This document shows positions 32,963-42,781 of a stretch of DNA of 64,000 bases, one piece after another; positions within the stretch are counted from its first letter, which is position 1, and every line of letters begins with the position of its first letter. The position numbers and the translations under genes were made by a program. The stretch is from contig NZ_JAQZAM010000018.1 in the NCBI RefSeq assembly GCF_028737215.1, forward strand, positions 1-64,000, written 5' to 3'. The notes under the pieces are model-generated. The model searched no databases, was not told the DNA's origin, and saw only the letters and a program-made list of their open reading frames with translations. The DNA is from Actinomycetospora chibensis (GTDB lineage Bacteria > Actinomycetota > Actinomycetes > Mycobacteriales > Pseudonocardiaceae).

Positions 32963-35461
32963 TCAGCTCGCGGGGTTGAACGCCGGACCGGCCGCGGACG
33001 GCGTCGGGTACGCCGTGAGGCCGTCCGTGGGGGACGGGGGCAGCGGCGGGACGAACTTCTTCACCTCGAAGGGCACGTCCTTGGTGTGGCCGATCGGGAA
33101 GCTCGTCGGCATCTCCCCGACGGCGCGGGCGTAGGCGCAGGCCACGGCGGCCGTGGCCGCACCCACGGCGAGCTCGCCGGCGCCGCCGGGACGGTCACCG
33201 CTCGGGGGCATGACGATCACGTCGATCTCCGGCGGGGCGTTCCAGTGGCGGGTGTAGCGGTAGTCGTCCCAGCTGCCCTCGAGGAAGTTGCCGTCGCGCA
33301 GGTGCAGGCTGCCGGTGAACACGTGGGAGATCCCGGTCATGACCCCGCCCTCCATCTGGGCCTTGAGGCCGAGCGGGTTGATCGCCAGTCCGACGTCGAC
33401 CGCCACGGTGACCTTGCGGACCCGCGGGCCGGTGGTGGCGCCGCGGATCTCGCGCTCGGCGGTCTCGGGCCGGGTGTCGACCTCGGCGAGGATGGCCACC
33501 GAGCCCTTGTACTCGTTGTGCACGACGACGCCCTGGGCGACGCCCTCGGGCAGGTCCCGGCCCCAGTCGCCCTCGTCCCGGACCGCCTCCAGGACGGCCT
33601 TGGCCCGCTCGTCCTCGACGCGGTTCAGGCGGAACTCCATCGGGTCCTCGCCGAGCTTCGCGGCGAGCTGGTCGACCATGAGCTCCTGGGCGGGCCGGAA
33701 GTCCTGGTTGTTGAGGTTGCGGACGCTGCCGGTGGCGAAGCGGTCGAAGTCGAAGATCTCGTTGTAGCCGAACACGATCGCGCCGAGGTCGTACGGCACG
33801 CTCGCGGTCAGGAGGAAGACGGTCTGCGAGAGCGTGAGCTCGTTGGCGAACGGCAGCTTCGCCGCCTGCGACGTGATCATGTCGCCGAGGGACTCGGTGT
33901 AGTCGGTGGCGACGCTCGTCTGCCGCTGCTCGAAGCTCACGACCTCGCCGAGGCTCGGGCTGTAGGTGGCCTTCACCCGCGAGATGCACATCGGGTGGAC
34001 GCGGCCGGCCCGGCACTCGTCGGCGCGGTGCCACATGAGTCGCACGGGCTTGCCGATCTCCTGCGACACGCGCGCGGCGTCGAGCGCGGCGTCGCTGAAG
34101 AGTCGGCGGCCGAAGGCGCCGCCGCCGCGGGGGACGTGGACGGTGACCTGGGCCGGGGTCATGCCGAGGACCTGGGCGAGCTGGCTCTGGGTGACGATCG
34201 GGATCTGGCTGGGGGTCCAGACCTCCGCCTCGCCGTCGCGGACGTCGGCGATGGCGACGTTGGGCTCCATCGCGGCGTTGCTGCGCCAGTAGAAGACGAA
34301 CTCCTGCTCGAGCGCCTCGACCGGGCCGACCTCCCCGAGGGCGTCGGTCGCGAGGGGGACCACCCCGCCCACCTCGTCCAGCGGGGTCGGCGAGGGCAGG
34401 TTGGCCGGCGCGTCGGCCGCGCGCAGCTGCTCGAGGATCGTCTCGTCCGACTCGTCGTCGACGTTGCCCCCGCCCCAGGTGATGTCCAGAGCGTTGACCG
34501 CGTCGATGCACTGCCCGAAGGTCCGGGCGCGCACCGCGACCGCGGACGAGGTGGTGCCCCGGCCGGGCTCGGCGTCGGTGGAGATCTCGACGACGTCGGT
34601 GACGCCGGGCATGGTGCGGACCTGGTCGAGGTTGTTGACCGACTCCACGGTCCCCTTGATCGTCGGCGGCCGGGCGATCATGGTCGGCAGCGCCTCGGGG
34701 ACGTCGAGGTCCATCGTGTAGTTCTTGCGGCCGGTCACGGCGGCGACGACGTCGTCGCGGCGCGTGTCGGTCCCGATGATCTCGAACTCGTCGACGGGCT
34801 TGAGCTCGGTGATCGCCTCCCGCGTCACGGAGTTCGCCGCCGCGGCGGCCAGCTCGGCGAACGGCACGCTCGATCCGGCGGTGGAGAGCACCCGACCGCC
34901 GGTGGTGCGGAGGTTCTCGGCCTCGTCGCCGAGGATCGTCGCCGCCGCCTCGACCAACCGGCCCCGGGCCAGCGCCGCCGCCACCCGGACCGGCGTGTAG
35001 ATGGAGATCACCGACGCCGACCCCTGGGTCTGCTGGTTGAACAGCAGCTCGGGCCGCGCGTCGGCGAGGGTGACGTTGACGTCGGAGACGTCGATGCCCA
35101 TCTCCTCGGCGATGAGCACCGCCGCCGTCGTCGTGATGCCCTGGCCGCTCTCGGCCCGCGGGATGCTGAACGAGACGGTGCCGTCCTCGTTGACGACGAT
35201 GGTGATGAGGTTCGCCGTCGCGCGGGTGGAGTCCAGCAGCAGGTCGGACAGGTCGTAGACCTCCGACACCTCCGGGGTGGGGGAGGGCAGGGCGTTGGCC
35301 TCGAGGACCGAGTCGGCGGTCAGCTTCACGCCGACGGCGAGGGTCGGGGCCGCGATCAGGTACCCGAGGAAGCGGCGACGCTCCATGCCGGCGACGGTGG
35401 GCCGCGTCCGGTCCGCCGGTCGGCGGGACGGTCGCGGGGCGGAGCGGTGCTTGGCCGGCAT
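32963..35461 (-). CDS. Tat-exported molybdopterin-binding large subunit (isoquinoline 1-oxidoreductase beta-like), 832 aa
   Basis: Molybdenum hydroxylase catalytic subunit of the IorB/membrane-bound aldehyde dehydrogenase group. N-terminal twin-arginine signal MERRRFLGYLIAAPTLAVG (26-44), preceded by a basic n-region. Molybdopterin segments: RAESGQGITTTAAVLIAEEM (about 100), HVPRGGGAFGRRLF (about 444), GGAGELAVGAATAAVACAY with the likely catalytic Glu (about 762). ATG 35461 has AAGGA five bases upstream. First gene of the operon followed by the 2Fe-2S subunit and tatACB. No cytochrome c subunit is present, so the electron acceptor is unclear. Confidence 0.92.
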   Translation of the reverse strand: MPAKHRSAPRPSRRPADRTRPTVAGMERRRFLGYLIAAPTLAVGVKLTADSVLEANALPSPTPEVSEVYDLSDLLLDSTRATANLITIVVNEDGTVSFSIPRAESGQGITTTAAVLIAEEMGIDVSDVNVTLADARPELLFNQQTQGSASVISIYTPVRVAAALARGRLVEAAATILGDEAENLRTTGGRVLSTAGSSVPFAELAAAAANSVTREAITELKPVDEFEIIGTDTRRDDVVAAVTGRKNYTMDLDVPEALPTMIARPPTIKGTVESVNNLDQVRTMPGVTDVVEISTDAEPGRGTTSSAVAVRARTFGQCIDAVNALDITWGGGNVDDESDETILEQLRAADAPANLPSPTPLDEVGGVVPLATDALGEVGPVEALEQEFVFYWRSNAAMEPNVAIADVRDGEAEVWTPSQIPIVTQSQLAQVLGMTPAQVTVHVPRGGGAFGRRLFSDAALDAARVSQEIGKPVRLMWHRADECRAGRVHPMCISRVKATYSPSLGEVVSFEQRQTSVATDYTESLGDMITSQAAKLPFANELTLSQTVFLLTASVPYDLGAIVFGYNEIFDFDRFATGSVRNLNNQDFRPAQELMVDQLAAKLGEDPMEFRLNRVEDERAKAVLEAVRDEGDWGRDLPEGVAQGVVVHNEYKGSVAILAEVDTRPETAEREIRGATTGPRVRKVTVAVDVGLAINPLGLKAQMEGGVMTGISHVFTGSLHLRDGNFLEGSWDDYRYTRHWNAPPEIDVIVMPPSGDRPGGAGELAVGAATAAVACAYARAVGEMPTSFPIGHTKDVPFEVKKFVPPLPPSPTDGLTAYPTPSAAGPAFNPAS

Positions 35462-35529
35462 CGCAATCCTTTCGGCGTTCGTAGAGCCGTTCGTTGTAGT
35501 CCGTAGCGCTTTAAGGACTAACGACTTGG

Positions 35530-35558
35530 GTTACGAAACCGTAACGGACCCCTGTCAA
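35530..35558 (-). promoter_or_regulatory. TTGACA promoter element with overlapping palindromic operator
   Basis: On the minus strand -35 TTGACA (35553-35558) is followed after 17 bases by CGTAAC. The perfect palindrome GTTACG-N4-CGTAAC (35530-35545) covers the -10 area, the place where a repressor would block. A further imperfect TAGTCC/GGACTA repeat lies next to it. Controls the 35461 gene and perhaps the divergent 35726 gene. Confidence 0.6.
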
Positions 35559-35725
35559 GATCATTAAACTGTGTCGGCCAACAACGTTGACCACGGCTCT
35601 GAACAGGACTTTTGTCGCGAAACCGGATCTCGGCGCGGGTGCCCGGCGGCGAGGGGAGCGCAGGCCGGCCGGTGTGGGCCAGGATCGGGACTCCACACGT
35701 CCCTCCACCCCCGACGGGCCTGCCG

Positions 35726-36754
35726 ATGCGCTACGACGACGACGCCCAGCTCGACGCCTCCGAGGTCACGGACACCCGTGGGCAGGGCGCCGGTTCCGGC
35801 TCGGGCTTCGGGGGACTCGGCGGGGGCGGGGGCGGGGGCGGGGGCCTCCTGCCGCTGCTGATCGGTCTGCTCTTCCGCGGGCGCAGCGGCAAGGTCAGCT
35901 GGGTCCTCATCGTCGTCGTGGTCGTCGGCTTCCTCGCCGTGACGTTCCTCGGCGGCGGGGGAGGGACGGGCTCGTCGATCGCGGGCGGGTTCGGCGAGCC
36001 CGGCGGGCCGGCGGTGGCGGGCACGTCGGAGCTGGCGAGCGAGTGCCGTACCGGCGCGGACGCCAACACCAACCCCGACTGCGCGATCGTCGCCGACATC
36101 AACTCGATCCAGGCGTACTGGACGGGCGGCGGCTACGCGCAGATCGCGTCGAGGGTGCGGGGCGCGCAGCCGCGCTACCAGAACGTCGACACCGTGTTCT
36201 TCAGCGGCCGGGTGAACACCCGCTGCGGCAGCGCCGACTCCAGCTCCGGGCCGTTCTACTGCCCGACCGACGACCTCGTGTACATCGACCTGACCTTCTA
36301 CGACCAGCTGCGCCAGCAGTTCGGTGCCCAGGGCGGACCGCTGGCCAACGCGTACGTGCTCGCCCACGAGTACGGCCACCACGTCCAGGACCAGCTCGGC
36401 ACCCTGAGCAGCACCGAGGCCGCGTCCGCGCGGCAGGGCGCGTCGTCCGCGGCGGTGCGCGTCGAGCTGCAGGCCGACTGCTACGCCGGCGTCTGGATGA
36501 ACAACGCGACCCGGCCGCAGGGCGGGCGACCCGCGTTCATCACCGAGATCACCCGGGCCGACCTGGACACCGCGGTCGACGCCGCGACGCGCATCGGCGA
36601 CGACTACATCCAGGGCCAACTCGGCGGCGGCACCGTCGACCCCGATTCGTTCACCCACGGCACGTCGGCCCAGCGCAAGAAGTGGCTCACCACGGGGTTC
36701 ACCACCGGCGACCCCACCCGCTGCGACACGTTCCGGACGAACGACCTGGGCTGA
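35726..36754 (+). CDS. neutral zinc metallopeptidase, YpfJ-like, 342 aa
   Basis: Membrane-anchored zincin. MRYDDDAQLDASEVTDTRG at the start matches the YpfJ N-terminus, so ATG 35726 is preferred to the longer frame. Gly-rich linker, one membrane helix (about 57-75, VSWVLIVVVVVGFLAVTFL), then an extracytoplasmic domain with HEYGHHVQDQ (HExxH) and the downstream ligand Glu in ELQADCYAG. Cysteines CRTG, DCAI, CGSA and FYCPTDD may form disulfides. Divergent from the molybdenum operon; converges on purU. Confidence 0.93.
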   Translation: MRYDDDAQLDASEVTDTRGQGAGSGSGFGGLGGGGGGGGGLLPLLIGLLFRGRSGKVSWVLIVVVVVGFLAVTFLGGGGGTGSSIAGGFGEPGGPAVAGTSELASECRTGADANTNPDCAIVADINSIQAYWTGGGYAQIASRVRGAQPRYQNVDTVFFSGRVNTRCGSADSSSGPFYCPTDDLVYIDLTFYDQLRQQFGAQGGPLANAYVLAHEYGHHVQDQLGTLSSTEAASARQGASSAAVRVELQADCYAGVWMNNATRPQGGRPAFITEITRADLDTAVDAATRIGDDYIQGQLGGGTVDPDSFTHGTSAQRKKWLTTGFTTGDPTRCDTFRTNDLG

Positions 36755-36767
36755 GCCACGGGACGGG

Positions 36768-37624
<857 letters not shown>

Positions 37625-37628
<4 letters not shown>

Positions 37629-38284
37629 CGGGCCGACCCGGCGGACCCGAGCCCCCGGAAGCCCGTGACCTCGACGGCGGAGCGGGAGCCGGCGTCGAGC
37701 AGCGCGTCCCACAGGTACTGCCCCGACGAGCGCTCGCAGTGCAGCAGGTAGGACCGGACGCCCGAGACGTCGTCGCGCACGACGTCGGTGACCACCGCTG
37801 CGACCGACGTCCGCAGCGCGGTGCCGTCGGGAGTGACGGTGTCGGCGAGGTCGATCGCGCAGACGCCGGCCAGGACGGTGGTGGCCGCGGGGCCCTGCAG
37901 CCGCATCAGCGCCCGGCCGTGGGTGAGGTCGAGGACCGAGGTGAACTCGCCGGTGCCGGCCAGGCGCTCCTCGAGGGCGGTGCGCAGCGCCGGGGCCGTG
38001 CCCGGCGCGCCGAGCGTGAGCCACTCCCCGGGAGCGGACCCGACGAGCAGCACCTCCCCGGACCCGACGTCGGTGTGCTCCGTGCGCCCGAACCGCACGC
38101 CCAGGGCCTTGCGGCTCGCGCCGTCGAAGGGGGCGCGGACGAGCACCTTCGCGAGCGGGGTCTCGTCCGAGAGCGTGGACGCGCCGGTCGCGGCCCGCGC
38201 GCTGACCTCCCACCCGTCGAGGACGGTGGCGGGGGAGGCGGCGATCGGGCTGCGGGCCACGGCGGCTGCGGTGGTCTCAGACAC
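37625..38284 (-). CDS. soxG: SoxG/MgdD-type gamma subunit, 219 aa
   Basis: Gamma subunit of a heterotetrameric sarcosine oxidase/N-methylglutamate dehydrogenase; GcvT-like fold. Recognisable segments: VRFGRTEHTDVGSGEVLLVG, EWLTLGAPG, FTSVLDLTHGRALMRLQGPA and VRSYLLHCERSSGQYLWDAL. ATG start overlaps the 3' end of soxA by 8 bp. It helps form the folate-binding interface at which the methyl-derived iminium is trapped as 5,10-methylene-THF. Confidence 0.88.
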
Positions 38285-41111
38285 GCTGACGCTCTCCTTC
38301 GGGATCGACGTGGACGCGCCCGGTCACCTCGGCGACGACGTCGCGCCCGTCGGGCAGGCGAACGGTGACGCGGGTGCCGACGGCCGCGAGCTCGCGGTCG
38401 AGCTGGGCCAGCCCGATCGAGCGCCCGAGCGTCGGCGACATCCGGCTGGACGTCACGCGCCCGGCGATGCCGCCGGCGCGGTCGAGGATCTGGCTGGCCT
38501 CCGGGGGCACGATCGTCCCGTCGAGCGTGCGCAGCCCGACCAGGCGCGGGTGGGTGTCGCGGCCGTGCTGCCACACCAGTTCGGGCTTGCCGACGAAGTC
38601 CGGCTTGTCGAGCTTGATCAGCTCGTCGACACCGGCGCTGAAGCCCTGGGTCAGGCCGTCGGTGTCCTGCCCGACGATCGCGTGCCCCTTCTCGAGGCGC
38701 AGGATGCGCTGCGCCTCCACGCCGAAGGGGCGCACGCCGAGGTCCTCGCCGGCGGCCATGAGCTGCTCCCACACGTGCAGGCCGTACGCGGCCGGCACGT
38801 GGACCTCGAAGGACAGCTCGCCGGTGAACCCGATCCGCCAGAGCACGCAGTCGGCGACGCCGGCCACCGTGCCGGTGCGGACGCTCATGTAGCCGAAGGA
38901 CTCGGCCCCCAGATCCAGATCGGTGAGCCGGCGGAGCAGCTCGCGCGAGCGGGGCCCGGCGACGTTGACGCTGGCGTAGGCCGTGGTCACCGGGGTGACG
39001 TGCACCTGCCACTGCGGACGCGCCGTCTGCAGCCAGCGCTCCGCCCACTCCCACACCGCGGCGGCGCCCGACGACGTCGTCGACATGAGGTAGTGCTGCT
39101 CGCCGAGGCGTCCTGTGACGCCGTCGTCGAGCACCACGCCGTCCTCGGCGCACATCACGCCGTAGCGCACGCGGCCGACGCCGAGCTTCTGCCACTTGTT
39201 GACGTAGAGCAGCTCGAGCAGCTTCGGCACGTCCGGCCCGCGGAGGTCGAGCTTGCCGATCGGGGTGACGTCGATGAGCCCGACCGTGGTGCGCACGGCC
39301 GTCACCTCGGCGGCGGGGTCGCCGTAGTGGTCGGGACGGATCCACTGGCCGGCGACGAGCGGGACCGCGCCGTGGCGCTCGTGCCACGGGTGCATCGGGG
39401 AGTACCGCACGGGTTCGCGCGGCCGGCCGGCGAGTGCGCCGAGGGTCACCGGCGCGTACATCGGGCGCCAGGTGGTCGTGCCCGTCGCGGCGATCGTGCT
39501 GCCGGTGGCCTCGGCGAGGATCGCCACGGTGTTGACCGTCTCGAGCTTGCCCTGGCCCGGTCCCATGGTGGCGGTGGTGTAGCGCTTGACGAGCTCGACC
39601 GAGTCGTAGCCCTCCGCCGCCGCGGTGACGATGTCCTTGGCCGAGACGTCCTCGGAGAGGTCGACGAAGCCGCCGGTGCCGTTCGAGAAGATCTCGGGGT
39701 GGTCGGCCACGGCCAGATCGGGGACGGTCACCGCGGTGCCCGCCGTCCGCAGCGCCCGCCGCGCCGCCTCCCGGCCCACCGCGTCGGCGTGCTCCACCAC
39801 CTGCACGACGTCGCCCTCGCCGACGATCCCGCCGGCGGCCAGCACGTTCTCGGGCATGCGCGCCGGATCGGGCCGGAACCGCGCGGTGCGCGGATCGTAG
39901 ACGGGGTTGTCGCCCGACTGGTTGAGCAGCGACGTCGGCGCGGTCCACCCGACGGCGGTGACGAGCAGGTCGGCCTCGATCCGGCTGCCGTCGCCCAGCT
40001 CGACCGCGCGCACCCCCTGGCGCCCGTGGGCGGCGGTGATCGTCTCGCCCCGCCGGGCGTCGACGACGGCGGCGACCTCCACGCGCGCGTCCTCGAGGTC
40101 GGCGATCGCGGCGTCGCCCTCGGGGTTCGCGGTGAGCACCACGGCGCGCTGACCGGGCTGCACCGCCCAGAGGTTGACCAGGCGCCGCACGGCGGTCGAG
40201 AGCACCACGCCGGGCAGGTCGTTGCCGGCGAAGACGTAGGGCCGCTCGATCAGCCCCGGGGCCACGACCAGCGCCCCCGCCCGGGCCTTGATCAGCCGCT
40301 CGTCGACGCCGGACAGGCTGCGCTGCACGATCGGGATCCAGTTGTCGTCGTAGCGGGCGGCGACGACGGAGTCGGTGAGGACCTCGATGCCCGGCTGCGC
40401 GGCGACCTGCGCGCGGAGATCGTGGAGCGCCGCCCGGTCGCCCGGCCCGCCCCAGCGCAGGTGCCCGCCGAGCTGGTGCTCCTCCTCGACGAGCATCACC
40501 GACGCGCCGGCGCGGGCGGCCGCGACCGCGGCGGCCATCCCCGCGGGGCCGCCGCCGGCGACCACCACGTCGGGGTGGGCGTGGCGCTTGTCGTAGTAGC
40601 CGCGGTCGGTGTCGGGCGGCACCTCACCGGCGTGCACGAAGGTGCGCAGGACCTTCTCGTACGCGGGCCACAGCCGTTCGGGCCTGATGAACGTCTTGTA
40701 GTAGAAGCCGGTGGCCAGGAACCGCCCGGCGAGCCCGTTGACGGCCTTGACGTCGAAGCGCAGCGACGGCCAGGTGTTCTGCGAGCTGACCTCGAGGCCC
40801 GGGGTGAGCAGGCGGTGCGCGCCGCGCACGTTCGGCTCGTCGCCGACCTGCACCATGGTGCCCGGGTCGAGGTAGCTCGCGGTGAGCAGCCCGCGGGGCC
40901 GGTGGTACTTGTAGCTGCGCGAGAACACGCGCTCGCCCGCGGCGGCGAGGGCCGAGACGATCGTGTCGCCGGGGTGGCCCGTGTAGCGGGTGCCGTTCCA
41001 GGTGAACCCGACGGTGCGCCGGCGGTCGATGACCTCGCCCTCGCGCGGCGGGAGACGCCGGTCGGTGGCGTCGTCGGCGCCGCGGCGTCGTGTCGTCGGC
41101 AGGATGCTCAT
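38277..41111 (-). CDS. soxA: SoxA/MgdC-type alpha subunit, 944 aa
   Basis: Large FAD/NAD- and folate-binding subunit. Residues about 30-110: 2Fe-2S-like N-domain (GFTWNGTRYTGHPGDTI, SYKYHRPRGLL). About 170-460: pyridine-nucleotide-disulfide-oxidoreductase domain with VVAGGGPAGMAAAVAAARAG. About 560-940: GcvT domain (RYGVMCAEDGVVLDDGVTGR, WRIGFTGELSFEVHVPA) that binds THF. Start ATG overlaps the soxD stop. With soxB, soxD and soxG it oxidises an N-methyl amino acid. The neighbouring glnT and mgs genes suggest N-methylglutamate rather than sarcosine as substrate. Confidence 0.93.
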   Translation of the reverse strand: MSILPTTRRRGADDATDRRLPPREGEVIDRRRTVGFTWNGTRYTGHPGDTIVSALAAAGERVFSRSYKYHRPRGLLTASYLDPGTMVQVGDEPNVRGAHRLLTPGLEVSSQNTWPSLRFDVKAVNGLAGRFLATGFYYKTFIRPERLWPAYEKVLRTFVHAGEVPPDTDRGYYDKRHAHPDVVVAGGGPAGMAAAVAAARAGASVMLVEEEHQLGGHLRWGGPGDRAALHDLRAQVAAQPGIEVLTDSVVAARYDDNWIPIVQRSLSGVDERLIKARAGALVVAPGLIERPYVFAGNDLPGVVLSTAVRRLVNLWAVQPGQRAVVLTANPEGDAAIADLEDARVEVAAVVDARRGETITAAHGRQGVRAVELGDGSRIEADLLVTAVGWTAPTSLLNQSGDNPVYDPRTARFRPDPARMPENVLAAGGIVGEGDVVQVVEHADAVGREAARRALRTAGTAVTVPDLAVADHPEIFSNGTGGFVDLSEDVSAKDIVTAAAEGYDSVELVKRYTTATMGPGQGKLETVNTVAILAEATGSTIAATGTTTWRPMYAPVTLGALAGRPREPVRYSPMHPWHERHGAVPLVAGQWIRPDHYGDPAAEVTAVRTTVGLIDVTPIGKLDLRGPDVPKLLELLYVNKWQKLGVGRVRYGVMCAEDGVVLDDGVTGRLGEQHYLMSTTSSGAAAVWEWAERWLQTARPQWQVHVTPVTTAYASVNVAGPRSRELLRRLTDLDLGAESFGYMSVRTGTVAGVADCVLWRIGFTGELSFEVHVPAAYGLHVWEQLMAAGEDLGVRPFGVEAQRILRLEKGHAIVGQDTDGLTQGFSAGVDELIKLDKPDFVGKPELVWQHGRDTHPRLVGLRTLDGTIVPPEASQILDRAGGIAGRVTSSRMSPTLGRSIGLAQLDRELAAVGTRVTVRLPDGRDVVAEVTGRVHVDPEGERQRV

Positions 41112-41383
41112 CGGGTTCCCTCCCGGGCGACCTGTACGGCGTCCCGGACCCCGCGGACCTCGTGCGTGAGCGTGTGCCGCTCGACGACGAGCCAGCGGCG
41201 GCAGCCGGCGCCGTGGTACCAGCTCTCGGTGACCCAGCCCCGGGTGTTGGCGTGGAAGTACAGGTAGCGCCGCCACTCCTCCGGCGTCGTCGTCGCCGGG
41301 TCGGGGCGCGCGCCGCCTTCACCGGCGTACTTGAACTCGCCGGCGTTGCGGGGGCCGCACCAGGGGCACGGGAGCAGCATCAC
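41108..41383 (-). CDS. soxD: SoxD/MgdB-type delta subunit, 91 aa
   Basis: Small zinc-binding subunit: CPWCGPRNAGEFKYAGE at the N-terminus and HGAGCRRWLVVERHTLTHEV at the C-terminus give the CxxC plus H/C ligands. Start at GTG 41383 or ATG 41380 (sequence GTGATG); the GAGG site favours the first. 44 bp after soxB; overlaps soxA by 4 bp (ATGA). Confidence 0.92.
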   Translation of the reverse strand: MMLLPCPWCGPRNAGEFKYAGEGGARPDPATTTPEEWRRYLYFHANTRGWVTESWYHGAGCRRWLVVERHTLTHEVRGVRDAVQVAREGTR

Positions 41384-41427
41384 GACAGATCACCTCATGA
41401 CGGGCGGAGGACGAGGGGCGCCTGCGA

Positions 41428-42720
41428 CTAGTGGCCCACCGCGGCCGCCCCCTTCTCCCCGACGAGCCGCCCGGAGAGGAAGCGGTCCAGCCCGAAGGCC
41501 GAGATGATCTCCGGCGGCTTCTCCTCGGCGAGGCACGCCGCCATGGCCTCCCCGGAGACCGGGCCGGCCTTGAAGCCGTAGGTGCCCCACCCCACGTCGA
41601 CGTAGAAGCCCTCCACCGGCGTCGGGCCCATGATCGGCGAGTAGTCCGGCGTCATGTCGCAGAGCCCGGCCCACTGCCGCAGCAGGCGCATCTTCGCCAG
41701 CGCCGGCATGAGCTCCAGGACGTGCCCGGCGATGCCCTCGGTGAACTCCAGCGAGCCGCGCATCGAGTACGACGCGAAGGGGTCGACGCTGGCGCCGAAC
41801 ACCAGCTCGCCGCGGTCGGACTGGCTGACGTAGACGTGCAGCGTCCCCGAGACGACGACGGTGTCGAGGAACGGGCGGACGGGTTCGGTGACCGCGGCCT
41901 GCAGCGGGAACGTCTGCACCGGCATGGCCACCCCGGCCATGTCCGAGATGAGGCTGGACCAGCCCGCGGTGGCGTTGAGGACCACCGGCGTCGCGATCCG
42001 CCCGCGGGTGGTCTGCACGCCGGTGACGCGCCCGCGCTCGACGTCGATCCCGGTGACCTCGGTCTTCTGGTGGATGTGCACGCCGTGCGCGTCGGCGGCG
42101 CGGGCGTAGCCCCACACCACCGCGTCGTGGCGGACCACGCCGCCCGGCGGGTGGTACAGCGCCCCGAGGATCGGATAGCGGGTCTCGGCCGAGGTGTCGA
42201 GGTACGGCACCAGCTCCTTGACCTCGTCCGGGCCGATCACCTCGGACTCGACGCCCTGGAGCTTGTTGACCTCGGTGCGCCAGGCCATCGTGCGCATCGA
42301 CGCGTCGTTGTGCGCCAGCGTGAGGTGCCCGCGCTGGGAGAACATGACGTTGAAGTTCAGGTCCGCGGCCAGGTGCTCGTAGAGCTTCACCGAGCGGTCG
42401 TAGAAGCGCACGCCCTCGGGCGTGAGGTAGTTCGAGCGCAGGATCGAGGTGTTGCGGCCCGACCCGCCGCCGCCGATGTAGGACCTGTCCAGCACCGCGA
42501 CGTTCGTCATGCCGTGGTTCTTCGCGAGGTAGTACGCCGTGGCCAGGCCGTGCACCCCGCCGCCGATGATCACGGCGTCGTAGCTGGGGCGCAGCTCCCG
42601 GTCGTGCCAGGCCCGCGGCCACTCGGAGCGCGAGAGCCCGTGGCGCAGGAGGCTCCACGCCGAGTAGCCCCGCACGCGGCCGTTGCGGTGGCCGTTGCCG
42701 TTGCCGTTCGTGCTGGTCAC
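41428..42720 (-). CDS. soxB: SoxB/MgdA-type beta subunit, 430 aa
   Basis: FAD/FMN amino-acid oxidase subunit. GGGVHGLATAYYLAKNHG (about 53) is the FAD motif; the presumed FMN-linking His is in VVRHDAVVWGYAR (about 198). The N-domain loop reads GGGGSGRNTSILRSNYLT, unlike the NMARNT loop of the second SoxB in this window, so the two belong to different subgroups; the glycine-rich form is what I associate with genes next to glnT/mgs. GTG start with AAGGA six bases before. Downstream of glnT after a short tandem repeat. Confidence 0.92.
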   Translation of the reverse strand: MTSTNGNGNGHRNGRVRGYSAWSLLRHGLSRSEWPRAWHDRELRPSYDAVIIGGGVHGLATAYYLAKNHGMTNVAVLDRSYIGGGGSGRNTSILRSNYLTPEGVRFYDRSVKLYEHLAADLNFNVMFSQRGHLTLAHNDASMRTMAWRTEVNKLQGVESEVIGPDEVKELVPYLDTSAETRYPILGALYHPPGGVVRHDAVVWGYARAADAHGVHIHQKTEVTGIDVERGRVTGVQTTRGRIATPVVLNATAGWSSLISDMAGVAMPVQTFPLQAAVTEPVRPFLDTVVVSGTLHVYVSQSDRGELVFGASVDPFASYSMRGSLEFTEGIAGHVLELMPALAKMRLLRQWAGLCDMTPDYSPIMGPTPVEGFYVDVGWGTYGFKAGPVSGEAMAACLAEEKPPEIISAFGLDRFLSGRLVGEKGAAAVGH

Positions 42721-42740
42721 CCGGGGTCCTTCCAGAAGTC

Positions 42741-42779
42741 TCGGGCCGGGAAGTCGCGGGCCGGGAGGTCGCGGACCGG
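42741..42779 (-). repeat. 15-bp tandem repeat between glnT and soxB
   Basis: Two near-identical units (CGGGCCGGGAAGTCG and CGGGCCGGGAGGTCG) and a partial third lie in the 61-bp gap between the glnT stop and soxB start. It may form transcript structure that sets the ratio of the two products. Confidence 0.7.
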
Positions 42780-42781
42780 TC

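Noticed and set aside
32708-35506. A 932-codon plus-strand frame
   Set aside because: It is antisense to the molybdenum hydroxylase subunits and has no recognisable domain.
37788-41267. A 1159-codon open frame on the plus strand
   Set aside because: It is antisense to soxA/soxG, which have full domain matches; the product is low-complexity.
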